From Pachyseris speciosa (lineage: Eukaryota > Cnidaria > Anthozoa > Scleractinia > Pachyseridae): a stretch of 64,000 bases of DNA. The stretch lies in assembly GCA_016490735.1 (NCBI GenBank), contig JAEMWC010001005.1, positions 195,001-259,000 on the forward strand, written 5' to 3'. Below the pieces are notes generated by a model. The model was not told the origin of the DNA and made no database searches. It saw only the letters and a list, made by a program, of their open reading frames with translations. Positions 21,106-34,236 of this stretch are shown piece by piece (the stretch's first letter is position 1; each line of letters begins with the position of its first letter). The position numbers and the translations under genes were made by a program.

Positions 21106-21852
21106 AAGTTTACAAAAAGGGTAATAAATAAATAAATCTTATTTTATTTTACAACTTGCACGTCTCCGTACTGATGGTTTTAACGAAGATTTTCAGTTTG
21201 ATTTTGAATTCATCCCTGTTGCAGTCCCTTATCATCGCGAATGGAAAGGGGACCATCTTTTCGTTAGTATACTCTTTTGAAAGAACTTTACCACTGTGTG
21301 ACAGTAAGTCTAATCGCCTTTTTCTTGTCAACAGTAACACCCTTATTAAAATTTAGGTTCTCCGAACAGGAAACACGAGTGTCTTTTTTTAACAAAATAT
21401 TTTTAAAACAAGACAAGGAAATTCTAAAATTTACAAGTTTTAGAAGCCTGTTTGTATATGTTGTGGTTTAATTTTATCCTTGGTTACAATTTTTTTCTTC
21501 CTTTTATTTTGGGTATGGTAATGTATGATAATGTATGATAATTAATTTTAAAACAGAGGGAGTAAAAATTAAACCAGGGATAAAATTGAACCACAACATA
21601 AACATTTAGGTGACCGACCGTGCTTGATTTTCCCAGAAGGACAAAGGACCCCACTACTCAGATGTCTTTTAATGAATAACGAGTAATCGCATTTGGCCGC
21701 TTACAACAACCCCGTTGTATGCAGCGCGATTTCTCTCCAAAATATGGCATTTAAAGTGAAAGTTACACGGCCATGAAATGAGAACGCTTTGCGATGGTTC
21801 ACCGTGGTATGCGTGAATATTCTCCGTGGTATGCCTATCACTTAATGATCAC
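21106..21852. other. UCKL1 3'UTR/downstream region
   Basis: The sequence is non-coding. AATAAA occurs on the minus strand at about 21503-21508 and near 21120-21140, both possible UCKL1 polyadenylation signals. A short inverted pair (GTGGTTTAATTTTATCC near 21464, GGATAAAATTGAACCAC near 21580) suggests another small foldback repeat. Confidence 0.45.
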
Positions 21853-21893
21853 TTAGTAATCCGCTGTTCCAAAATAACGGTCTCCAAAATTTC
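21853..21893 (-). CDS. UCKL1: UCKL1 exon 21, terminal
   Basis: This exon reads [12 protein letters not shown] then TAA. GDRYFGT is the uracil-binding motif near the C-terminus. The protein ends about 12 residues earlier than vertebrate UCKL1. Confidence 0.94.
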
Positions 21894-22669
21894 CTGTAAA
21901 ATAAATCCAAAATGCATCTTCAAAATTGTTGCTTCCTTCAGTTTGATTCAAGCCTCCCACTGGCCCATTTCCAGCCATTCTCTTACAGACGAGAGAGAAA
22001 CTAGACACGTAAAGAGGACACCAAAAAGGGGGGAAGGGGGGAGGGGGAAGGGGGAAGGGGAGAGGGAGGCGGTGGAGGGACGGAGGAAGAGAACAACATT
22101 TTGCGCGTTTTTCAGAAATGTTCGGTGACCCGCACCAAACCTTTCTCAGACTGAAAAAAAGGTTTCTGAACCATAGTACGCGACTTCTAGTAAATAAGAC
22201 GTAAGGTGCCAGCCCGGAATATGAGGAGCCACGAGTTCAAATTCCAGGTAGAACAACCGTCCATGGTCTTAAAAGACTGGTAAACACAACTGGGTTGGGC
22301 GTCATGTAGGCAGGCCAAACTGACGCAGTGCTGTTTACCATTCGGGGTAAATTTACTTCTCGTACTTCAAGGGATCGTTGAGGGGGTGTTTAGCGACAGC
22401 CTCGTATTGTTTTTTTCCATTTGATTACCCGGATGTGGAAGGCTATTTAAATGAACAATAACGGGAACAGTTACAGAATAGCTGTAACGACTTACATTTG
22501 ACTACTCAGAGTACCCCCGGAGAGTAACATTTGCCTGTCTGTGAATGATATATGAAATAAATCATACATGAACTGCGGAAATGAAATCAAATGAAGAATG
22601 ATCCTCGCAGTTGTAATCGCAATTTGTTCAATTGCGAAAAGAAGCCTGAAAAAATTCAGGACTTCAACG

Positions 22670-22700
<31 letters not shown>

Positions 22701-22704
22701 AGAT

Positions 22705-22745
<41 letters not shown>

Positions 22746-22833
22746 AGATCAATTGTGGGTTCATATGATCCCGTGAAAGAAATGAGTGTGAATGATATTT
22801 GAAATAAATCATATATGAACCCACAATTGACCT

Positions 22834-22874
<41 letters not shown>

Positions 22875-22875
22875 A

Positions 22876-22909
<34 letters not shown>

Positions 22910-25900
22910 CCGTTGAAGTCCTGAATTTTTTTCAGGCTTCTTTTCGCAATTGCATAAATTGCGATTACAACTGCGAGGATCATTCTTCATGTGATTTGCC
23001 AGTCTGCCGTAGGTCGATACTTGCGTTGCTTCTTTAAGATGACACAGTAAAACATTCAAATCACTTTCGGCTCTGTTCTATGGCAATTTCTGCTGATAAT
23101 GAAAGATTCACAACCAGCGCCTAACCAAGACAACAAAGTCTAAAGGCGCTGTTACACTGTGCAATGTTTCGTGCAACTTGCGTCGCAACGTCATTTAGAC
23201 AAGTTGCACGAAACATTGTAGAACTCGATTTTACTTTCTGCAACCGTTCGTGCAACTTGTCTCGCAAAGTTTCTTGTTTTTTTCTTTTGAAAAAAAAAAA
23301 AAAAAAAAACTGTGTAACTTTAAGACGAGAAAAAACAATAAAATACAAAAAAAAAACTAAACTTGCCTCGCAACGATTTTGGCCGTTGCAAGGTATGTTA
23401 CACTTAGTACAATATGTGCAATGTTTCGTAGAACTTGTCTCGCAATGGCGTTGCGATCCCCGGGGGGGGGGGACTGCCTTATATGGGCTATATAGGTATG
23501 TGCGGCCCCAAAGGGTATGGTTTTTTAGTCGTTTTGTCTGAAATAGGGTATCAATTTTGACCGTTTTGGTCTGAAATAGGGTATGGTTTGTGCACTCTTG
23601 TCTTGAATTCGGTATGCTTTTTCTTCATTTTTAGCCAATAAGACCATCAACAAAAGCCCTTCTTTTTGTCTTTTAATTATGTTTACGCCAACTCTGTACG
23701 TGAAACAGGTCTGAAATAGGGTATCAAATTTTTGGTCAGGTCTGATATAGGGTAGGGAAAATCGCAGATATTGGTCTGAAATAGGGTAAGGGTTTCAGGA
23801 AGCGGGCCGCACACCCCCACCCAATTTTTCTGGGAGTACCCCCCCCCCCCACTATGCCCAGCCATGCAAGTTTTATTCCATACAACTTACCTATACCAGG
23901 AATGATATGGAATTTATCGTTGACCTCTGGGTCGACAGCCGCTGTTACTATTTTGACCTTGGGATAAGCGTAAGCTATCGTGTGGACACCTAAAACAAGA
24001 TAGAACAGAAATACTTCGAAAAAAAGATAGGGAAAATTTTGTGATAAACAACAAAGGTATTAGCTATCAACAATCTTGGACAAAAATACTTGAGAAAACA
24101 GGCCACTTGGACTGAAAATCTGAATAGTAACTTGACTCCTCCCCACCCACCAACCCTCGGGAAGCCGTTGCTAGCGAAACGTTTAGGGGCTTTGAAACTC
24201 AATTAATTATTGTCTTCACGTTGAAGTGCTTGGAAGCACAATTTTCTAAATATTTTGTCTAGTAGTAGGATATCAACTGCTGACTTTGCACAGAACATTT
24301 CTTTACCTGACTCTGCTGCTATTAAAGACAAGAACAGAATGTTTTCTTCTTTAACGTCATGGTCCTGCCAGCAAAATTAAATGCACATGACTTTGGTAGT
24401 GAATTTCAGACAATATATTCCAGTATAAACGCCCCAAGAGATCACAGCCCTCAACTTGACGCATAGTGAACCCAAGATCCAACTAAGGTAACTTGTCAAA
24501 GGGAGCTAATCAATTTAGTAAGGCAACTAACTAAAGAAAAGACCATAATTAATTACAGGAGAAATTGCAGCTGTTGAAACGAACTGTTCCCATGACTTAA
24601 TTGACTTAATTGGGAACTGGCTCGGCATTGTGTCTCAAGCCAGGGGTATATCTCTAAAACAATTTACCCTTGTGAACACAACAAGTTGGGGCACTTACCA
24701 GTAAAACTCTGATGGCCATGAGAGCTGTGATGGGAAAAACGAGAGATGAATGTATTTAGTGGATAAGAAACTCAACGCACCAATAATTTGAAAATGGCGA
24801 CACTAACCCCATGTTTGAGACACAGCTGTTCAAGTGATCTACATGACAAGTACTTAACCCTGAACAGAATAAAAGACTCTTCTGTGTATGCTTCTGCAAT
24901 TTTTTTGGGCTGCCCTAGGTGGCCAATTTTTACCACAGGGTTAAAGAGACCAAAATGGTGAGAAGTTTTTTGCAAGAGTTAACACGAAGGAAGCAAGCAA
25001 GTCTTTTTCTTTTCCGTCTTAAGCCTCAGCCCCTCTAGTTGACAATTCAAGACAGCCATACCTTAATGAGTGCTACTTTTTTCAAAAGCAGAAATAAGAT
25101 GGGGTTTGTCAAATATGTTCCGCAATGCTTTTAGTGGAAAAAGTTTGTGCTTGTGACTGTGACAGCTACCAACCTGCTGCTCCTGTAGCTACAGTGGCAT
25201 CCATGAGTATCACATGATCCTCGCTGATTCCTTTTGGAAGGCGATGGTAATGAAGCTAAGAGAAACATAACAAACACAACTGTCTTTAAAATTATGATGC
25301 CCTCCACAGTTCATTTCAAAAAGTGGTCAAAATTCTTTGAGAATGTGCGTGAAACTACAGTTTCAAGTCCAACAAGACAAATTGTTTAAGCCCACAGGCC
25401 AACTATCGGCTACTCCCATTGCTGTCTAATAACTTTGTTTAACACAGAAAACAAACTGCCATTTCCAAGATGTTTCAAAGACTATCAAGGTAAGGCTTGG
25501 CGCAAAATCTTTCTCATGGAAATGAGTTGTCAATCATACTTTGCATAAGGACCAACTTTGAAGAGGAGGCCGAACTGAGCTGGCCCATTCACAGGGATGT
25601 AGCTAAGAAAAACCAAGAAGGCTCATCAATAAACCCAGGCAGCTCTTTTGTACTGTACAGCTTTGAAATCAGACCAGGTCTCTGGTCTTCTGTTGAAATG
25701 TCAGCTAGTGATATAAGCTCTCCATGAGCCAGTGAATTTTATTTGATATAACCATTAAATTCAATAACCATTTTCTCCACAATCCAAAATTTACAAAACA
25801 TAACAAAATGTAATATTTAACAATTATTCACCGAAGTGGAGGTGAATAGTGGTGGATATTTGCTGAACTGCGAAGCGGCGAGGTAAATATCCACCACTTT

Positions 25901-26510
25901 CACCGACACTGAGGTGAATAATTGAAGGGCTCGGAGCATAACCATCCTATGTCGAATTTTGAGTCGTTTTTCGATTTTGCTTGGATTTGTCTGAATTTCT
26001 GCATGTGAACTGCAATTCGATGGAAACACATTGTATGGTATTTTTTGACTGATTCATCCAGAATCCAGAAATGCATTTTTTCTTACGTACACCAAGAAAC
26101 CAACCTTCCATGGGAGTGGTTTGCAAGTTGCATTACATCTTCTTAGTAAGAAAAAATGCATTTCTGGATTCTGGATGAATCAGTCAAAAAAATACCATAC
26201 AATGTGTTTCCATCGAATTGTAGTTCACATGCAGAAATTCAGACAAATCCAAGCAAAATCGAAAAACAACCCAAAATTCGACATAGGATGGTTATGCACC
26301 GACGCCTTCAATTGTTTTAGTATATACCACACAAGCTGAGTAATTAGCGGACCAAAACATTATTTTGTGTGACAATATACCGACAAACGGTCAGAAATTG
26401 TAAAATCACGCACGCCGGCTGCTCGGAGGTAAATAGTACTTGCTAATCACATCCAAGTTAACCAATCAGAGCACGCGAAAAGCACTATTCACTTGTGTGG
26501 TATATACTAA

Positions 26511-26541
<31 letters not shown>

Positions 26542-28600
26542 ATTAATTAATTAATTAATTAATCCAAAAAAGTGCCCAAGCACCATACAAGGGATGCTCC
26601 CATTTTTTTGGTGTCACTTATCTTTTTGTTTGGCGAAACTAATATTTAAAATAAAAAAACTAAGTGGATAAATAATTTTTATGAATAAAATATATACACA
26701 TAAGAACCCTAAACTATAATTAAAAATCACTTAATACTTATTGTACTAAAATACCTAAAAATATGGCAAGATTAATAATAAATTATTTCCAATAACAGTT
26801 AAAACTTCCTTTTTTTAAAAAATAGAGATACTATCACCATCCCTGGTGTGGTCAGGGAGCCTGCTCCATTCAGCAATGATACAATTAAAAAAACTATATT
26901 TAAATTCAATGGAACTACAGTCGCACCTTGATTATCCGGACTTGTAGGGACTGAGCTGAGCAGTCCGGATAATCAAGAGTCTGGATAATCGAGAGTCCAG
27001 ATAATTGGAAATATGAATATTAATGAGCCAAAACTAAAACTGAATGACTGAACAAGTGGAGTGTGAAAGTTCACTTAGAAACAAAGAACACCTGAGCAAA
27101 TCAGAGCTCACTGAAATGCATTGCAGTAGTATGGCATGCGTGAGATTTGTGTTTTCAAGTGAAACAAATTTGAAGGGGAAAAGTTTTGCTGCAGATCTTA
27201 AATGTGGCTAATTAATATTCATTAAAAACTGGGACCCGCTAAGCAAGTCCAGATAATTTGAAAAATCCGGATAATTGAGGTCCGCATAATCGAGGTTCTA
27301 CAGTACAAAAATTTGAAACAAGATCCAGAGAGTTGTTCATTCTTAAATTGTAACCCTACTATTATTCATCATGCTGATTGTAAAGGAAAGTGTTACCTCA
27401 GGTTCTGATGTGTGTTCATTAGTTTGAATGAGAATCTTTCCGATTCTTATGTCTTTTACAACAGACTCCAAAGCAGGCTCCATTGTTTCGCCAGCTCTGA
27501 GGATGGACACGCCACATAACTGCAAAGAGAAACAGCATGACATACCTTTTACTAATTGGTGAGTTCGAGGTCCGTACTGTAAGTTACAGATCAAGTTTTT
27601 TCACATTGTTTTACGGCCCAAGCTCAAAGCACGCGGGCCATAAATTAATGGAAAAAAACAAGGATCCATAACTTACAGTACGGACCAAGAAAATGTAAGA
27701 TACTTATTATATCTCTGGGGTTTATCTGGAGTGTGGGAAAGAAAACTAGTTGAAGTCAAGCAGGCCGTACCATAGAATACGCCCCACAAAATTGACCAAT
27801 CACAGCACACGTACTAAGTGAGAGATATAACAAAGTTTTAGAAGAGAGGATAGTCTTTCAGCTCCTGCCTTGTTGGTACTGAGTTGAAATCCCCGCAAAA
27901 CTGACAACTCCAATCCATTGAACAGAGAATTAAATTTAATTTGCAAAATTCTGTGTACACTACAGTAATGAGGATCTGTCAGTATCTCATATACACTGGT
28001 TGATAAACCACAGCTTAAATTTTTTTTTCATTGAGGAAAGCTCCCGATAAAATCTTCCATGAATTCTTATGATTCAGAACTAGTCATCACTAATACTCTA
28101 CTAAAACTACCTCTGTTTATTATTTAGAAAAAAAAATGATAGGTTTATTATTTAATTAAGTAGATGATTAATATCCTTAAGACAGTATTCCTATCAGCTC
28201 TATTATATTAATATTTACTACTTTATTTTCGACTTTCATCACCTCTTTGTAAGATTAAAAACACTACCCACACAGATTAGCATTTGCTATTTGTGGGATA
28301 GTGTGACCTTAGTTGGCGCATGGGGAGCATAGGGGAGTATAGTTGGCGCAGTGGTGAGAGTGCTTGCCTCCCACCAATGTGTCCCGGGTTCGATTCCCGG
28401 ACTCGGCGTCATAAATGGGCTGAGTTTGTTGGTTCTCTACTCTGCTCCGAGAGGTTTTTCTCCAGGTACTCCGGTTTTCCCCTCTCCCCCAAAACCAACA
28501 TTTGATTTCATTTGATTTATTTAGAGTTAATTTGATTTAGTCTCCTCAATTAGTAGAGCATCTGTGCTCGGCTAAATACATTTGAGACTTAAATAAAGTG

Positions 28601-28654
<54 letters not shown>

Positions 28655-31600
28655 TATTTATAACATTTATAACTGTCAATAAACTTGAAACTTGAAACTT
28701 GAACATGATACATACTTTTATTGGGGGAAGGGGGGAGGGATATTATTTCAGCCTTACTCTTTTCCCTGCAAATCTTCTTCCTTCATAAACTGTGCCTTCC
28801 ATTGTTCTGACAACATGTTGCTGAAAAATTGCAACCAAGCAAAGATTGACAAAACAGTAGTATACAAATGGTGTTACATAAACTCATGTTAGACTGAGCA
28901 ATGTTTTCTGCATCGTATCCCAATTTTATTGGATCGCTGCAAGACACATTACACAGAACAGTGCAAGTGTAATTCCCCGATATGCATGTTGAAAAGCACT
29001 ACTCACTATCTATCACAGAATACACACATACTTTATTTAGTATTCCCCAGCGGGTTTTTCAATACTTACTTACAATTATACATTTAAAAAGTCTAAAAAT
29101 CTAAAAGTCTAAAATAGATAACTACTAAAGTATAAGATAAAAAAATTGTAAATACATAAATGGATGGTTGAATATCAATACATCAAGCTAGCGTCTTTTT
29201 AAATTTATACTTAAATACACTTAGGGGTAATTGTTTCAGGTAACAGACAGAAAAGATAATGAGGAGCATAGCCAATCTGAGAATGGCATTCGTGATAGAA
29301 CACTAGTACATTTATACTAATTCCAAATAGATTGCAGCAGTGTACATGTGACAAGTGCAGTTCAGGAAGTTGCAGAGGGGTATTTTTCTTGCAGTTTGCA
29401 TAACAAAACTTTTGCCAATACTTAGTACATTATCAGTTCCAAAAGAATGCAGCTGATTACTATCACGTGTAGGGCTGGGTAATTTTGCAGACACTGTTTC
29501 TAAAAGTGGTTCGATTGATGCAACTTAACAACTCTCTTGATAACCACTTTTACAATTCAGGTGTCACGCATCTTCCATGAACGTTCCGTTGAGCATGTAT
29601 CATGATCTAGAGGAAATGATAGAGAGCTGAAGCAACAATGATGGCAACGGCAACAGCAATGAAAACGTCATTTCAAAACCTAACTTCTTGTTATTGTAGC
29701 TCTTTCCTGGTTTTTCCAACTTGTTTAACTTGTAAAATGTGGGTGAACTATCCTGGAACTAAATTAGTAAAAGCGGCATTGAAGTTGGGAAAAAGAAAGA
29801 ATAGTTACCCATCATATGCTCACGTTCTCCACAAAACCTAAAATTTGGTCATTTTACGCTGTTGTTTTGCTGAGGACGGCAAAGAAATGTACCAAAATGT
29901 AAAACGCATGTGCAGAGCTATTGTTTTGTGGTGTTTTTGTTGCAGTCACCATCCTCATTGGGGTGCTAAGCTCTCTATTTTCCTTTACAGCCCTCCTACT
30001 CAGTCAATAAGTGTGCACATTTATACTAACTTTGAAAGGTAAGAGGGAGAGAGCATGTTCAATAAGTATTCTCATCAGTCTCTTGGAATAAAAAATAAAA
30101 TCATCTCGACTGGCCTCCTCATTCCTGAACATAAATGGAAAACATTTCAGCATCAGAAAGTGAATCATCTTCTACTTTACTATCATAAGTTTTTACATTC
30201 ATGTTCATGTGGAAATCTTTTTACCATAATTAAAGTGCATCTAACAGCAAAATATTTTTTTTGCTAAAATAAATCTTTGTACCTGTTTGAAATGCATTGC
30301 ACCTTTTTAACACATCTTGACACCTTTCATAGGCTGTAAAAGTTACAAAATCTTTCACACAACCGAGCTAGAGAGGGGCTTCGGTCTATTCTCGATTTGC
30401 CATCACAAACCAATTTACCGGTACATTGAATTAAGTCTTTGTAAACGTGCATGCAAAACAGTTTGTCACATCAAATTGAGAATAGATCCACGTCCCTTCT
30501 GACTCGGTTGTGTACCCAATGACCCTTCATTTTTTCTACGTTTTGGAGCCAATAAAAAAGTCCAAAACTGGAAATAAAGGCAAAATTGTAATGGGACAGG
30601 TGCAAAGATTTATTTTAGTGAGAAAAATTTTTTGGTGTTGGGTGCACCTTTACATTTAAGTCTTTTTTACAGTTTAGATAATCATTCATTTTACTCATTT
30701 CTTACATGGGGGATCGGTGAATTTGTAAAAGTAGAGAATCAGTAAAGAAAATGGTCTATCAAAAGAAAACAGAGACACCATCCAGTCTTTGCAAAGTTAT
30801 TGCACCCCCAACAGAACACAGTGAAAGCAAGCATGGCTTAGCAAGCATGCTCAATGCATGATAAGGTGTAACAAAGCCAGGGGCGTAGCCAGAATTTTTC
30901 GAAGGGGGGGCTCACAATGTGTCAAATAGAAGAGCTGCTGATGAAAATACTTTGATACAAAACAAATTTCAAAAAGTGGGCTTTTCAACAATGGCAGTTG
31001 CGGCCAAGATATCGTCATGGCATTTTCTCCACCTGAATATTGTGGGTTGTTTGCTTATAAACAGGCTTACAAATGGGGGGGGGGGGGTCACAGGCACCCC
31101 AGGAGCCCCCCTAGCTACGCCCTTGATTGGAGCCCCCCTAGCTACGCCCTTGATTGGAGCCCCCCTAGCTACGCCCTTGATTGCAACACCAATTGCAAAA
31201 GTAAGGGGGGGTCACAGGCACCCCAGGAGCCCCCTAGCTACGCCCTTGATTGCAACACAAATTGCAAAAGTAACCAGGATTAATCATATACCAAGACCTA
31301 CAAAACAATCTCTGGATATTAGTACATAAATTGAGACTGCAGCCTTTGACGAATGCATGGTACAATGCACAAGAACAATCAAAACAGACACCTGTAAGTT
31401 TATATTTGGTGGGGTATTCTGTTGAGAACAGCCATTGAAAGGTAAAGAACAGTTTTCCAATTCTAACCTAATGATTGCATGAAGTCCTCTAACTTGTGGC
31501 GTGCTTTCTAAAATACTCAGTGAGCTGGGCAGAGGCTGTCCTTGATGTGCTGACCGAAGCTGAGCTCTGAAAATCAAAGGCGTACATAAGAACTCTTTCA

Positions 31601-34204
31601 CTATTCTCCATTTTTTCTTTTTTGTGTTAGTAGGAACAACTTATTTTAATCATGAATGATTCATTCCCATTCTCTCATGACTTGTGCGTTTCATCAAGTC
31701 ATCACAATGGAACATGAACTTAGATGCTGATCAGTAGTAGAAATGTGACTTATAATTAAGTGCCAAGGTGAATGCCCAGTTCTCCAAAATAATTGAAGGG
31801 CTCAGTGGAAGAAGGGCATAAGTGACGATTTTGTTCATTTTGCTGACGTCCTCCAAATGAGCTGAAGTTTTGCATGTAGCCTTTGATACATTAGAAAAAC
31901 ATTGCCCTATATTCTTTTCGCTTTTTTTACGCTCAGTTTTCGAGAAAACGCGGACCAAAATACGCATTCTACGCGTCACTTAGCACAGTCTTCCACCAAG
32001 CCCTTCTTATGAAAACTAAGCGCCAAATGCTCGTAATTGGCTTAAGACAACACGGAACGTCTCTGCTCAATAAGACATAATGTGCTATATGACTTTTTGA
32101 CTCATAAACAGCACACAAGGTGCCCAGCTGACTTGGAAATATGCCGGGTCTACTTGTTTTCTTGAATGCAGCACTTACTACATGTGTTACTACCCGTGTT
32201 TTGCTTAATCGTAGCGCTCAACAAGCTTGCTTGGCTCAGAAACAGTCCACAACATTCTTGTTGACTTAAAACAGCACACAGAAGCCTTGGTTAACCTTAA
32301 GTCAGCGCGCAAAGAGTTTGTCTGACTTGAAAACAGCATTCAAGGGGTTAGCGCTAACGTTAATTAAGTTAGACTTAACGGCGTTATTTGCATGTTCTGA
32401 AATTGAATCGTTAATGTCCTGTCATGCGTCACACAACTTGAAATACATTTTGCTGTTTATCTCGCGTGAAAATACTTCTTGCTGACGTTTAGCTCGCATG
32501 AAAATGCTCTTTGGTGATGTTTACAAGCCTCCACAGAAGGAGGCAAAGTGATTTATGTGTTGATATTCGCCAGCATGTTTTAACCGGTTTACAAAACACC
32601 ACACGATAATGAATGCATTTTCGCTTTTGGTATTTGCCACACGCGTCAACTTTTCCTTGCATTAAATTCAGGAAACTCGTTGTAAACGGACGGACTTTTC
32701 ACCTTGCCAGTTTCCCTGTCTTCAATGATTTCTCTGTAATGTTTCCGAAGTGAAAATAATCTATAGTACGCGTAGTCCGAGCGGATTTAATCCCGTTACG
32801 TCACCCGCGGGAACTTTTCACTGTGACAGCGCCCTCTGTAGCCACAATGAATTGTGGGAGAAAACTATGGCCTCCAAGCGCGGACAACTCTCATCAAACA
32901 TTGGAGATTTTCAGCCTAAAGTCCAAAAACACCTCTCGTTTTCCGAACTTTTAGCGCGGTAACCTTTGACAGACAGTCCGAGACTAGCAACGGAGGGCCG
33001 CTTTTAAGACGAGAGTTGCTTTCAGACTTTTTATCGCCTGGCCCCGTAATCTGTACTCCAAAACAGAGGGATTTCATGATTTGGAAAGCACAGAGAAAAC
33101 TTCTTTGGATTCTTTCAGAGAAGCTAGTGGCTTGCGGGTAATTCAAGACTGAATGATGTCTTTTTTACCACCAGGCGAGCAGGCAAACACTCGGGCGTAA
33201 TGCGATTAAATAGAACTCAGTACAAATCGAGCTGACCTCAACCGCGTAAGTTTCGTATCAGTGAATCGATGTTTTAACCGCTAAACTTATAGTCTATGTC
33301 ACACTATCAAACAATAAGTCCCTGCCAATCATTTCATGTCCAGTTTCAGTAATCCAAGCAGAAAAAACTGTGCTAAGTGACGCGTAGAATGCGTATTTTG
33401 GTCCGCGTTGTCTCGAAAACTGAGCGTAGAAAAAGCGAAAAGAATATAGCGCAATGTTTTTCTAATGTATCAAAGGCCACATGCAAAACTTCAGCTCATT
33501 TGGAGGACGTCAGCAAAATGACCAAAATCGTCACTTATGCCCTTCTTCCACTGAGCCCTTCAATATTATTAACAATAATATTATTTAATATGTGACTGAT
33601 CATCGCAGTTATGAACACTACTTAAGCAGTAGTGAAGTTTTTCAGGCTATTTAATATTTAATATTTAATCTGCAGATTAAATATATGATTTTCATATATT
33701 CATTCTCATACAATATTATTATCCTGTGAAATCACATGGAATATCGCCTGATACTTAACTGACAAGGCCGTAGGCTGAGTTGGTTAAAATCAGGCAATAT
33801 TCTGCAAGATTGAGCAGGATAATAAATAAATTTCTTTTATTTTTCAACACGTTAATGACAAAGCAAATTTTCTGCATTTATAGCAAAAAAAGGCTGGAAA
33901 AGCTTCCTTTTTTCTCAACAAAACACAAAATATTGCAGGATATCTGTTGAGAATGCATGAAGAATACTGAATGTGTTATGGCCATATTTGATCATTGCCA
34001 CAATGTGTTGAATAATAATAAATAACTTGTTGTCTATGCAGTACCACTTGAAAGTTTGTGATGAGAGTATTTTATTAATTGATTTGAAATATTATAAAAG
34101 GATACAAAGGATTAAAACTGCTAGCTCACCTGAAGTTAAATCCTCTCTACATGCAAAAAGGGAAAACAGGAAAAAAAAAAGGAAAACAGAAAAAGCAATA
34201 CTGA

Positions 34205-34236
<32 letters not shown>

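Larger units (their letters stand above)
22560..23000. mobile_element. Foldback repeat carrying two inverted tRNA-Thr-like segments
   Basis: About 190 bp at 22596-22785 is inverted at 22800-22992. Both arms contain the tRNA-like unit and the motif ATTTTTT-CAGGCTTCTTTTCGCAATTG. The unit is probably a tRNA-derived mobile palindrome in UCKL1 downstream/intron 20 sequence. Confidence 0.8.

Noticed and set aside
31731..31979. 82-codon minus-strand frame with a near-identical plus-strand partner at 33377-33595
   Set aside because: The similarity comes from two copies of one short MITE. There is no domain, and both are within a repeat.
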